From positions 18,261,434-18,325,433 of the forward strand of contig CM042181.1 in NCBI GenBank assembly GCA_023376005.1: a DNA stretch of 64,000 bases. The letters run 5' to 3'. This document shows, in pieces, positions 18,871-31,600 of this stretch. The first letter of the stretch is position 1. Each line of letters starts with the position of its first letter. The notes below the pieces were generated by a model. It had not been told where the DNA came from and did no database searches. It saw nothing but the letters and a program-made list of their open reading frames with translations. The DNA comes from Doryteuthis pealeii. Its lineage: Eukaryota > Mollusca > Cephalopoda > Myopsida > Loliginidae. Position numbers and translations under genes: made by a program.

Positions 18871-19254
18871 TGGGTTGTGCAGAATTCATTAATTATATAA
18901 TTGGTTGCAACAAAACAACTGCAAGGCGGACTGGGGTATATAAGGAGTGGGGGACCATGATAGGTCAATCACATTTTTGTAGGGGGGGGGGTCTACGGAT
19001 TTAAAAGTTTGAGAACCCCTGGTCTACTATATTACGGACCCTCTTCACCTGAAAGGTGGTAATAACTGGCAATGCTTTATCTAGACGTAGTAAAGCGATC
19101 ATTTATGCGAATGTTGAAATATGTATTGATTCTGCGGCACGTAGCTAAGAAAAAATTGGGAATCGAGGAAATAAATAAAAAAATGCAAAATTTTCGATGA
19201 CCTACATTGGAAACTTTTGAGTGCATTGGGTTAGAACTGTAAAATAAGGTCAAA

Positions 19255-19255
<1 letters not shown>
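18871..19255. other. Non-coding spacer
   Basis: No gene or repeat border is recognised. A poly(G) run lies near 18,982. Confidence 0.4.
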
Positions 19256-19256
<1 letters not shown>

Positions 19257-19322
<66 letters not shown>

Positions 19323-19496
19323 AGGGAGAGAGAGCGGTAGAAGGAGGGGATAGTGAAATGAGTGAGGGAGAGAGAGAGACAGTATATAAAAACAGAAAGA
19401 TAAGAGAGAGAGAGAGAGAGAGATAGAGTGTGAAAGAGAGAGAGAGAGAGAGGTGAAAGGAGTAAGAAGAGAGAGAGAAAGAGAGAGAAAGAAGAG

Positions 19497-19528
<32 letters not shown>

Positions 19529-20057
19529 TAAGAAGAGAGAGAAAGAGAGGTGAAAGGAGTAAGAAGAGAGAGAAAGAAAGAGAGAGAGAGAAGAGAGAAG
19601 AGAGAGAGAGAGAGAAATATAAGAGAAAGAGAGAGAGGGGGGGAGAGGAACAGAGAGAGATAGGAGAGAATAACAGGGAAAGAGAGAGAGAGAGAGATAG
19701 GATATATATATATGAGCGAGGAACAGAGAGAGAAAGAGATAGGAAAGAGTAAGAGATAGAGTTATAGGAGAAACAGAGAGAGAGATAGAAGATAGTAAAA
19801 GAGATAGAGAGAGGAAGAGAGGAAGAGTGTAACAGAGAGATGAAGAGAGAGATGAGACAGTAACAGAGAGAAAGAGAGAGTAAATAAAAACAGAGAGGGA
19901 GAGAGAGAGAGTAACAGATATATATATATATATATAAGAGAGAGTAACAGAGAGAGAGTGATACGAGAGAGAGTAAATAAACAGAGAGAGAGAGAGAATA
20001 GAGAGAGAGAGAGTAAATATATAGAGAGAGAGGGAGAGAGAAGGAGGAGAGAGAGAG

Positions 20058-20092
<35 letters not shown>

Positions 20093-20139
20093 AATAGAGA
20101 GAGAGAGAGAGAGGAGAGAGAGAGGAGAGAGAGGAGTAA

Positions 20140-20216
<77 letters not shown>

Positions 20217-20283
20217 AATAGAGAGAGAGAGAGAGAGAATAGAGAGAGAGAGAGAGAATATAGAGAGGAGAGAGAGAGAGTAA

Positions 20284-20329
<46 letters not shown>

Positions 20330-20410
20330 AATAGAGAGAGAGAGAGTATAGAGAGGAGAGGAGAGAGAGAGAGAGAGAGAGAATATAGAGAGGAGAGAGA
20401 GAGAGTAAAT

Positions 20411-20457
<47 letters not shown>

Positions 20458-20461
20458 TAGA

Positions 20462-20497
<36 letters not shown>

Positions 20498-20612
20498 GAG
20501 AGAGAAGGAGGAAGAGAGAGAGAGAGAGAGAGAAGAGGAGAGAGAGAGAGAGAGAGGAGAGAGAGTAAATAGAGAGAGAGAGAGAGAGAGACTAATAGAT
20601 AGAAGAGATTTT
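19257..20612. repeat. 1.35-kb (GA)n tract with TA interruptions
   Basis: Almost pure GAGAGA on the plus strand with interspersed TAAATAGAGAG, TATAGAGAG and short TA runs. The long Ser/Leu-rich frame on the minus strand is compositional. Confidence 0.92.
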
Positions 20613-20765
20613 TTAAAAAGAAATAGAAAAAAATAATTATAGTCATCAATTTTTGTTCATTCTTCTTTTTTTTCTTTCTGGCTGAGCAATTTTTAACATG
20701 TAAAATTATCGGGTTTTATTTTTTTTAGGAGAATCACTTATAACCTTGGATTTGTGACAGGGAGC

Positions 20766-20975
20766 ATGAAACAAAAAAACATCACTCAATTTAGTACCCC
20801 ACCTCCACCTCGCACCAGGCAGGCAGCACATACACCAGTGTCAAAAATCAAAATTAGGAAAGGGGACAAGCTTGATAACTCCCTGTGCCTAAGATCCATC
20901 TCAAGGGCACCCCCCAAGGAGCCTTGCTTCCTGCAGGCACACCACATCAAAAAAACACTGTGTCAAATCACAACA
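20766..20975 (+). CDS. Possible coding fragment, unidentified (weak)
   Basis: From ATG at 20,766 a frame reads MKQKNITQFSTPPPPRTRQ and continues with mixed composition for about 70 codons, before running into an R1 fragment where coding is not credible. A pyrimidine run ending TTTTTTTTAG precedes it by 38 bp. It could be a remnant of a transposon ORF or an exon. No domain is recognised. Confidence 0.25.
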
Positions 20976-20984
20976 CCTGGCTGG

Positions 20985-21110
20985 TTGGTTGGTTGGTTGG
21001 TTGGTTGGATTTTATGACGTGTCAACCCCTAGGTTATTTCAGGCCAAGGCTTTTTTTTTTCTTGTTGAGTATTCAATTATTTAAAACTCTGTTTTACCTG
21101 ATCCTCTCTT
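20985..21110 (+). repeat. R1 fragment
   Basis: GGTTGGTTGGATTTTATGAC, TGTCAACCCCTAGGTTATTT and AGGCCAAGGC match the 5' module of R1. Confidence 0.7.
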
Positions 21111-21114
21111 AGGC

Positions 21115-22065
21115 ACGAGCAGGATGTGACACAAGGTCAATTTCTTAAATGGGGTTTATCATGAACTCACTAATCATCCCTCATGTCCTTGTACCTTAAC
21201 AACATGAACTCACTGATCACTCATGTCCTTGTACCTTACAACATGAACTCACTAACCAACCAACCCTCATGTCTTGTACCTTACAACACTCTTACACATG
21301 AACTCACCAACCAACCCTCATAGCCTTGTACCTTACAACATGAACTCACCAACCAACCCTCATAGCCTTGTACCTTACACCATGAACTCACCAACCAACC
21401 CTCATAGCCTTGTACCTTACACCATGAACTCACCAACCAACCCTCATAGCCTTGTACCTTACACCATGAACTCACCAACCAACCCTCATAGCCTTGTACC
21501 TTACACCATGACTCACCAACCAACCCTCATAGCCTTGTACCTTACAACATGAACTCACCAACCAACCCTCATAGCCTTGTACCTTACAACATGAACTCAC
21601 CCTCATAGCCTTGTACCTTACACCATGAACTCACCAACCAACCCTCATAGCCTTGTACCTTACACCATGAACTCACCCAACCCCTCATAGCCTTGTACTT
21701 ACACATAAACTCACTAATCAACCCTCATGTCCTTGTACCTACAGCATGAACTCACTAATCAACCCTCATAGCCTTGTACCTTACACCATAAACTCACTAA
21801 TCAACCCTCATGTCCTTGTACCTTACAGCATGAACTCACTAATCAACCTCATAGCCTTGTACCTACACCAAAACTCAACCCTCATAGCCTTGTACCTTAC
21901 ACCAATAACTCACTAATCAACCCTCATATGTACCTTACACATAGACTCACCAACCAACCTCATAGCCTTGTACCTTACAGCATGAACTAACCAACCAACC
22001 CTCATAGCCTTGTACCTTACACCATAAACTCACTGAACACCCCTCATGTCCTTGTACCTTACAGC
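21115..22065. repeat. Minisatellite, 42-bp unit
   Basis: Unit ACCAACCAACCCTCATAGCC + TTGTACCTTACACCATGAACTC in about 22 copies. Left copies have ATGTCC in place of ATAGCC, and right copies are shortened or corrupted. The head lies in a GTAGGATGTGACAC-type SINE fragment. Open frames in both strands arise because the unit is a multiple of three. Confidence 0.92.
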
Positions 22066-22367
22066 TCCTTATAGAATAATAGAATTAAACACCTAATTAT
22101 CAATGAATGACTCGTACCCCCCCCCCATTAATCCACTTAACACGTGATGATTATGTAATCCTCACGGCAAAGATTAACTTAATAATCTGACACAATTTAA
22201 AGGATTTTCATAAACAATGGGAGAAAAAAAAAAATCAATCTGTTTGGGGTTTTTCATTGTTTTTATTTTAAATAGGTCCATACGGATATCTATGCTATCG
22301 GTCAGGGTTCAAACCCTAGCACCAGAAAAAAAAAAAGATGTTTTTTTTCCCCCTCTTTTTCTTAAAA
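22066..22367. other. Non-coding spacer
   Basis: AT-rich with poly(A)/poly(T) runs. Nothing recognised. Confidence 0.4.
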
Positions 22368-22530
22368 TCTTATTATTACGGAGATTGTGCGATTGTCTGT
22401 CTGTAGCTGAAACTATATTACAATTCAATTCACAATTCCCTTAGTTATTTACACCAAATTCTCCATCAATTTTATACCTTCATTGTTAATAAATGCCAAA
22501 TCCTTCCACTTCATTTAATTATTACATGTA
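22368..22530 (+). mobile_element. Diverged 5' fragment of the Helitron family
   Basis: Starts TCTTATTATTACGGAG after A and continues with GAAACTATATTACAAT, CACAATTCCCTTAGTTATTT and ATTCTCCATCAATTTTAT, paralleling 62,854-62,960. The 3' hairpin and CTAG end are absent. Confidence 0.7.
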
Positions 22531-23060
22531 TATATACATACACACACACACATGCATAATGACATTTTTTCAATTTATACCTTCAGAAATCTAGTATTTG
22601 TTTGTTTGTTTGTTTGTTTTCTCTTCCTTCCTGTGAACTCAAATGTCCGTGCTGATCAATTTTTACCATTTAAATTAGAAAAGAGTCAATGAGTTTACGG
22701 AAAACAGTAGTGACACTGACGCAGACCCCCAATCGTCCTTTATGGGGTTAATAATGATATTTAATTTCCTGGCTCCCCTGGTCATTAAATCTTCATTACG
22801 GTAAATTAGCTGACGAATATGTTGAGCGGCTTTGAAACAATCCAATGTGAATCATTAATCTGGGGGGAATAAACAACATCCTGACATCCTGATGGGCGAG
22901 AGACACATACAGATATTTAGGGCTGACTCATTTGTCCGAGACTTTTCTCTGACTCACTTCAAAATCTTAGACACAAACTAGACACACACACACACACACA
23001 CAAAAGGGAATAAATAAAAATGTAGCCTAATGGTTATCAGTATGATCAGGAAAATATACT
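22531..23060. other. Non-coding spacer
   Basis: (CA)n near 22,540 and 22,983, (GTTT)n near 22,600. No gene is recognised. Confidence 0.4.
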
Positions 23061-23069
23061 AAAGTATAT

Positions 23070-23660
23070 AAGGCTCTTGTGGTTGGTTAGATTTTATGGC
23101 ATGTCAACCCTTGTTGGGTTATTTTATGCAGAAATATACAAAGCTCTTAAGGTTTGGTTGGTTGGTTGGTTGGTTTTTATGGCATGTCAACGCAGGTTGG
23201 GTTATTTTATGCCAAAGTATACAAAGCTCTTAAGGTTTGGTTGGTTGGTTGGATTTTACGGCATGTCAACCCTTGTTGGGTTATTTTATGCAGAAATATA
23301 CAAAGCTGTTAGATTTAGTTTCTTTGTTTAAAATTGTTTCAGGGCATTTAAAAAAAAATTGGGGTGGGGTGGACAGTTGTGATACAGTCTGATTGATTGA
23401 CTGGTTGGTTGGATTTTATGGCATGTCAACCCTTGTCGGGTTATTTTATGCCAAAGACATTTTGTTTTATTGCTTCTTGATGGGTATTCAACATCTTTTT
23501 TATATATCATTTTCAACTTTTTTTTCCTATTTTACCCATAGATGGGATTTTAACAGGTACTACCACTCCAAGTCAGAGTGAACCTGGGAGTAATGGCGAT
23601 AAAGGGTACTCAAAACTCCCCAAAGCTCCAGAATTGGAATTTTCCCATTAGAAGTTTGTC
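23070..23660 (+). repeat. R1 interspersed repeat with multiplied 5' module
   Basis: The TTATGGCATGTCAACCC plus GGGTTATTTTATGC module occurs four times (about 23,093, 23,175, 23,256 and 23,416). The last is followed by ACCCATAGATGGGATTTTAA and ACTACCACTCCAAGTCAGAG. Confidence 0.82.
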
Positions 23661-23689
23661 AGGAGCCCTGATGGAAACAAATTATTAAA

Positions 23690-26600
23690 TAGGAATAGTT
23701 ATTTTAAACCATAAATTTATATAGATTATTTAGTATTAGATAAGAATACTTGAAACCATATAATTGTGTATAATTATTAGTATTAGATAAGAATACTTAT
23801 TAGATAAGAATACTTGAAACCATATAATTGTATATAAATTATAGTATTAGATAAGAATACTTGAAACCAATATAATTGTGTATAAATTATTAGTATTAGA
23901 TACTTTAACCAGATATTGTTGTATATAATTATTAGTATTAGATAAGAATACTTGAAACCATATAATAAGATTATTAGTATTAGATAGATTAGTATTAGGA
24001 ATACCATATAATTTGTGTATAAATTATTAGTATTAGATAGGATACTTGAAACACATATTGTGTATAATTATTAGTATTAGATAGAATACTTGAAACATAT
24101 AATTGTGTATAAATTATTAGTATTAGATAAGAATACTTGAACCATATAATTGTATATAGATTATTAGTATTAGATAAGAATACTTGAAACCATATAATTG
24201 TGTATAATTATTAGTATTAGATAAGAATACTTGAAACCATATAATTGTATATAGATTATTAGTATTAGATAAGAATACTTGAAACCATATAATTGTGTAT
24301 AAATTATTATAGTATTAGATAAGAATACTTTAAACCATATAATGTATATAATTTATTAGTATTAGATAAGAATACTTGAAACCATATAATTGTATATAGA
24401 TTATTAGTATTAGATAAGAATACTTGAAACATATAATTGTATATAGATTATTAGTATTAGATAAGAATACTTGAAACCATATAATTGTTATAGATTATTA
24501 GTATTAGATAGGAATACTTGAAAACCATATATATTGTGTATAATTATTAGTATTAGATAGGAATACTTGAAACCATATAATTGTGTATAGATTATAGTAT
24601 TAGATAGGAATACTTGAAACCATATAATTGTGTATAAATTATTAGTATTAGATAGAATACTTGAACCATATAATTGTTTATAAATTATTAGTATTAGATA
24701 GAATACTTGAAACCATATAATTGTGTAATAATTATTAGTATTAGATAAAGAATACTTGAAACCATATAATTGTATATAGATTATTAGTATTAGATAAGAA
24801 TACTTGAAACCATATAATTGTATATAGATTTTTGTATTAGATAGAATACTTGAAACCATATAATTGTGTTATAAATTATTAGTATTAGATAGGATACTTG
24901 AACCATTAATTGTGTATAAATTATTAGTATTAGATAGAATACTTAAACCATATAATTGTGTATAATTATTAAGTATTAAATAAGAATACTTGAAACCATA
25001 TAATTGTGTATAAGATATAGTATTAGATAGGAATACTTGAAACCATATAATTGTGTATAAATTATTAGTATTAGATAAGAATACTTGAAACCATATATTG
25101 TATATAGATTATTAGTATTAGATAAGAATACTTGAAATATTAATTGTGTATAAATTATTAGTATTAGATTGATACTTGAAACCATATAATTGTATATAGA
25201 TTATTAGTATTAGATAAGAATACTTTGAAACCATATAATTGTGTATAAATTATTAGTATTAGATAAGAATACTTGAAACCATAAATTGTTATATAATTAT
25301 AGTATTGTACTAAGAATACTTGAAACATATAATGTATATAGATTATTAGTATTTAGATAGAATACTTGAAACCATATAATTGTGTATAAATTATTAGTAA
25401 TTAATAGGAATACTTGAAACCATATAATTGTGTATAAATTATTAGTATTAGATAAGAATACTGAACCAATAATGTATAATAGGATATTAGTATTAGATAA
25501 GAATACTTAAACCATACTATAAGAAATTGAAACAATATATATGTGTTATATAATTATTAGTATTAGATAAGAATACTTGAAACATATAATTGTATATAGA
25601 TATTAGTATTAGATCAGAATATTGAAACCAATAATTGTGTATAAATTATTAGTTTTAGATAAGAATACTTGAAACCATATAATTGTATATAGATTATTAG
25701 TAATTAGATAAGAATACTTTAAACCTATATATTGTATATAGATTATTAGTATTAGATAAAGATACTTGAAACCATTAATTGTGTATAAATTATTAGTATT
25801 AGATAAGAATACTTAAAACCATATAATTGTAATAGATTATTAGTATTAGATAAGAATACTTGAACCATATAATTGTATATAGATTATTAGTATAGATAAG
25901 AATACTTATATATTGTATATAGATTAGTTAGTATTAGATAAGAATACTTGAAACCATATAATTGGTATAAGATTATTAGTATAGATTAAGAATACTTGAA
26001 ACCATATAATTGTGTATAAATTATTAGTATTAGATAAGAATACTTGAAACCATATAATTGTGTAATTATAAATTATATAATATAAAGTTATTAGTATAGA
26101 TAAGAATACTTGAAACCATATAATTGTGTATAGAATTATTAGTATTAGATAAGAATACTTTAAACCATATAATTGTGTATAAATTATTAGTATTAGATAA
26201 GAATACTTGAAACCATATAATTGTGTATAAATTATTAGTATTAGATAGAATACTTGAAACCATATAATTGTGTATAAAATTAGTATTGATAAGAATACTT
26301 GAAACCATTAATTGTGTATAAATTATTTAGTATTAGATAAGAACTTTAAACTATAATTGTATATAAGATTATTAGTATTAGATAGAATAGATAAGTATAA
26401 AATATAGTATTAGGATAAGAATATTGAAACCATATAATTGTGTATAAATTATTAGTAGTAAGATAGGAATACTTGAAACCATATAATTGTGTATAAATTA
26501 TTAGTATTAGATAAGAAATCTTGAAACCATATAATTGTGTATAAATTATTAGTATTAGATAAGAATACTTGAAACCATATAATTGTGTATAAAATTAGTA

Positions 26601-28025
26601 TTTAGATAAGAATAGTTTGAAACCATATAATTGTGTATAAATTATTAGTATTAGATAGGAATACTTGAAACCATATAATTGTGTATAAATTATTAGTATT
26701 AGATAAGAATACTTGAAAACCATATAATTGTGTATAAATATTAGTATTAGATAAGAATACTTGAAACCATATAATTGTGTATAAATTATTATATTAGATA
26801 AGAATACTTGAAACCATATAATTGGTGTATAATTATTAGTATTAGATAAGAATACTTGAAACCATATAATTTGGTTATAAATTATTAGTATTAGATAAGA
26901 ATACTTGAAACCATATAATTGTGTATAAATTATTAGTATTAGATAAGAATACTTTGAAAACCATATAATTGTGTATAAATTATTAGTATTAGATAAGAAT
27001 ACTTGAAACCATATAATTGTGTATAAATTATTAGTATTAGATAGGAATACTTGAAACCATATAATTGTGTATAAATTATTAGTATTAGATAAGATACTTG
27101 AACCATATAATTGTGTATAAATTATTAGTATTAGATAAGAATACTTTAAACCATAATAATGTTATAGATTATTAGTAATTAGATAAGAATACTTGAAACC
27201 ATATAATTGTGTATAAAATTAGTATTTAGATAAGAATACTTGAAACCATATAATTGTGTATAAATTATTAGTATTAGATAGGAATACTTGAAACCATATA
27301 AAATTGTGTATAAATTATTAGTATTAGATAAGAATACTTGAAAACCATATAATTGTGTATAAATTATTAGTATTAGATAAGAATACTTGAAACCATTATT
27401 ATGATATAATTAATTAGTATTAGATAGGAATACTTGAAACCATATAATTGTGTATAAATTATTAGTATTAGATAAGAATACTTGAAACCATAATAATTGT
27501 GTATAAATTATTAGTATTAGAATAAGAATACTTGAAACCATATAATTGTATAAATTATTAGTATTAGATAAGAATACTTGAAACCATATAATTGTGTAAA
27601 ATTATTAGTATTAGATAAGAATACTTGAAACCATATAATTGTGTATATTAGTATTAGTACTTGAAAACCATATAATTGGTATAAATTATTAGTTATTAGA
27701 ATACTTGAAACCATATAATTGTGTATAAATTATTAGTATTAAGATAAAATACTTGAAACCAATAATTGTGTATAATTATTAGTATTAGATAAGAATACTT
27801 GAAACCATATAATTGTGTATAAATTATTAGTATTAGATAAGAATACTTGAAACCATATAATGTGTATAAATTATTATATTAGATAAGAATACTTGAAACC
27901 ATATAATTGTGTATAAAATTATTAGTAATTAGATAAGAATACTTTAAACCATATAACTTGTGTATAAATTATTAGTATTAGATAAGAATACTTTAAACCA
28001 TATAATTGTGTATAAAAAGTATTAG
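23690..28025. repeat. 4.3-kb satellite array, 48-bp unit
   Basis: Unit ATTAGTATTAGATAAGAATA + CTTGAAACCATATAATTGTG + TATAAATT, about 90 copies. A variant ending TATATAGATT alternates with the standard form in the left half, while the right half is almost uniform. Single-base indels are frequent, and some may be uncorrected read error. Open frames on the minus strand (WFQVFLSNTNN repeats) are by-products. Confidence 0.95.
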
Positions 28026-28044
28026 TAATATAATTAAGTATACA

Positions 28045-28117
28045 ATAAAACTATTTGGTTTCTTTATTTTTTATGGCATATCAACCTTTGTGGGTTATTT
28101 CATTTGTAAAGGTTTGA
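28045..28117 (+). repeat. R1 5' fragment
   Basis: TTTATGGCATATCAACC followed by GTGGGTTATTTCATTTGTAA. Confidence 0.65.
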
Positions 28118-28119
28118 GT

Positions 28120-28537
28120 ATAATAGAGAGGAGAGGAGTGATAGAAAGAAGAGAAAAGAAAGAGAACAGAAAGAAATGGGAAGAGAGAGAGGAGAATGGG
28201 AGAGAGAGGAGAGTGGGAAAGAGTAGAAGAGAAGAGGAGAGAAAAATAGGAGAGAGAAAGAAAGAGTAGAATAAGAGAGAGGGAGAGAAAAAAAAGAAGA
28301 GAAGAAGAGAGGGGGAGAGAAAAAGAGGAGAGGGGGGGAGAAAAAGAGGAGAGGGGGGAGAGAAAAAGAGGAAGAGGAGTGAGAGAAAGGAGAGAGAGAG
28401 CGAGAGAAGAGGAGAAACAAAGAGAGAGAAAGAGGAGAGAACAAGGACAAGAGAGAGAGGAGAGAAAAAGAGACTAAGAGAGAAGAAGAAGAGAAAAGAG
28501 ACAAAGAGAGAAGAGGAGGAAAAGAGACAAAAGAAGA
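28120..28537. repeat. Polypurine (GA/GGA) tract ending at the assembly gap
   Basis: AG-only sequence on the plus strand, cut off by N at 28,538. The true length is unknown. Confidence 0.9.
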
Positions 28538-28637
28538 NNNNNNNNNNNNNNNNNNNNNNNNNNNNNNNNNNNNNNNNNNNNNNNNNNNNNNNNNNNNNNN
28601 NNNNNNNNNNNNNNNNNNNNNNNNNNNNNNNNNNNNN
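28538..28637. other. Assembly gap of 100 N
   Basis: Exactly one hundred N, the conventional placeholder for a gap of unknown size. Confidence 1.
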
Positions 28638-31600
28638 CAACCACCTTTTTATATATGGGTGCTAGATGAGGCGGATGGCCTGGCTGGGAGTCTACAATGT
28701 CCTGGGAATGATGTTGTAAACTCTATCATGATGGTGGGAGGTTACGGGCTCAGGGTTCTTCGGTGAAAAGGGTCTTGGTGGAAATGTGGAGCACCAGCTA
28801 TGGCAAGTACACTTGTCATTCATCTGGTGCGAGACGCATTATGTTGATTCCCTGGTCACTGCTGACTCGGAGTGCCGTATGTTAGTGATTAACTTCTGGT
28901 GTTAAATGTCGGAATTGTGCTCCCTCTATGGGTTAAATAGAAAATGTTATTTATAAGGAATATAATTGTATTATCCATTAAGAATTGATTTATGTGCTCT
29001 TACAACCTCGTATAGTAACTAGACCATTTAATGACCACTGAGGTTGATATGGCGCTGTAAAGACAACACCATATATACGCAAAGGGCCCCCAAGTAAGAA
29101 TAAAATACAGAGACCTGCTTGGATGGGATAGCCTAAGGTGTAGAGCTCATTAGTGACACAGTGTAATCGATCTGTGGCGTCGAAAGCCTAAGTCAGCAAT
29201 TGTAGCAGATCTCCACAGATGGGGTAGCGCTCATAACACGCCTAAAAACACTTTTGTTAATAATCAGCTCTGTGTGGCATGGTGTCTTTAAATTTGCTTC
29301 GCGCAGTTGTGGGGGTTGACTTCACAGGGGATTAAAGTGTAACAACTTAGGGCAGAGCGGTTGTTTGCGAGATGATGATTTGATGTGAGATCCAGGTTGG
29401 GGTCGTGGTTTCAGGTTTTGTGGGTGTTTGAGGCAGGGGATATGTCAGGGAAACCAACCTCTCACTTCGCGGTGAGATGACCATCAAAGGTGAACATAAT
29501 ATAGCAATGGGTGCTCATTCCTTATGAGGAAGTGAGAAGTAAGAGCTAATCGGTACTCTATTGATAAATAGAACAAATATATTTTTATTGGTTAATCGGA
29601 ATGGACTAGAACTGCAATTGCACTTATACTGTAGGTAATTACTTAGTATTAGAGATTTATGTCCAGTAAATTTAAAATTAACGGTGTCAGGCAAAACTCC
29701 AAAGAACGTAGAGAAAGGGGTTTATTAGGCTTACTCATATAACTACAGTGCATGTGTGTGTGTGGTGTGTGTGTGTCATCGTGTGGCTGTGACTGATGTG
29801 TTAAGCTTGCGCAATTAAGTTCAAGGAAAAAGTGGGGTATTGCACAAAGGAAATAGTGAATTGGTGGACTATTTCAACCCTTAGACGTGCCTAGTTTATG
29901 TAGAGCGGATTTAGTAAGACTGGTATATATTGATGATAAATAGGCAACCACGATAAACCATCACATTACAAAACACACACACATAACTGTCAAGAAAATG
30001 TTTGTGTTTTTGCGAAAAATGCGCCTTAGTCATTTGATACATATTATAGCGCCCGTCGTTGACTAAATCATTAAGTTATACATGTGTGCTTGTGTGATTT
30101 AAAATTACTTTCTGGTCTATCTAAGGCTGTGGGTTAGCGCTCATGGGGACTTCAATTTAAGTGGACTCATCTCTAGTGTTAGTATCTTCTCCCCAATATA
30201 GTGAACCTATGGTTCAATATAGTTGTAATATATAATTATAATTATGATATATATCTATTGACAAGGGAGGACGTAGTAAGAAAAGATGGACAGAGAGAGA
30301 ATCGAAGGAAGTATGAAGTTAATTTGGATTAACGTAACCGCCTTTGTGTCTTTGATTTTATCATTGTTGTAATGTTACCGGTAATTTATGGACACTTTTT
30401 CGATAGAACGTATTTTTGCTCTTCGTAATGAGTAATACTACACGTGGGTCGACACAGTAAAGCCAGAACCCTGTTTGTTTAAAATCTCGTGCGTGGTTGT
30501 AGTAACGGGGTGAGACCGTGCGCACAACTCCAGCTCGGTTGATGTGTTTTGATCATTTGTGGTTGTTTGCACAGACAGGATTGGCATGGGTCGTAAAGCA
30601 GCCAAGTATGAGGTAAAAGAGTGGGAGATTGGATTTAACTAACGGGCTAACAGAGAGCAGAGTGTAAGAGGAAGGTGGGAGGATCGTGTGTGTATCTCAG
30701 AGGGGTAGTCCGAGTGAGCGAGGTTTAGATACGTGGGGACGCATTACAGTGAGAAAATCGTGTGATTGATGTTTTGTTGGTGTAGTGTGTTTGTGTTGCT
30801 ACGTGTCGTCTGTCCTTTTGGGTGGGTTTGTGTTTGTGTGTGGTACGCATACAGGAAGAGGACGAGAAGTGTCGGGGAGTGTGGTGTTGCGGGGTTGAGC
30901 GTGATAGATAGACATTTATGATGAATGAAAGCAGGAGTGAAGATAGTTGGTACTCAGTTGGGCGTTGTTTCTGCCTGTGTTGTATGCTGTTGTGGTGAAG
31001 TGTCGTTTGTACTGATGGTCTAATGTGTGTGTACTGAGAGATACACAGTGTATGTGTGTGTAGCGCTGACGAAGTGGTTAGAAGGGGAGAGAGAAAATGT
31101 GTGTTGTTAAGTTTGGAAGAGATACAGGGAGAGAGAGTGTGGTTGTTGTCGTGTGTGGTCTTACCGGGGTGAGGAGATAGAGACAGGTAGGAGGGGTGTG
31201 TGTGGTAAGGTGTATCGTATATGTTCTGAGTATGTGAGATAAAGGGGAGAGTGGGATGTAGAGTGTTGATCTTGCTAAGTGAAGAGATTAAGTGATAGAG
31301 TGATGGTGGGCGGCAGTGGTGTTGTTTTATTTGGAGAAACTTTTGCCGATGACTTTGCAAAAACTGCGAATTCCAGAAACGTGGAGGTCGCTTTGCTAAC
31401 TATCAGAAAGTAACCAGGCTCAAAATGGTCAGTCGAATATCGACGACGGATGCGTGGATGACTCTTTTTAACTGGTGTTTCTTATATCCTTCTTTGACCA
31501 TTCTCTGCTCCGTCTTCTGTGAGCCCTCTCTTTCGGATATTTAATACCGGACCCAGCTTCCGGCTGTGTTCAACTTATTGCACGCAAGAGGGCGTACTTG

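Noticed and set aside
19762..20649. Open frame of 295 codons, Ser-Leu repeats
   Set aside because: By-product of a (GA)n tract.
21274..21552. Repeat protein with unit MNSPTNPHSLVPYT
   Set aside because: The 42-bp minisatellite unit is a multiple of three and happens to lack stops in two directions. Neighbouring units are out of frame and no promoter or homologue is visible.
23690..28025. Possible CRISPR-like array
   Set aside because: Units are directly contiguous with no unique spacers, the setting is eukaryotic and there are no cas genes. It is a satellite.
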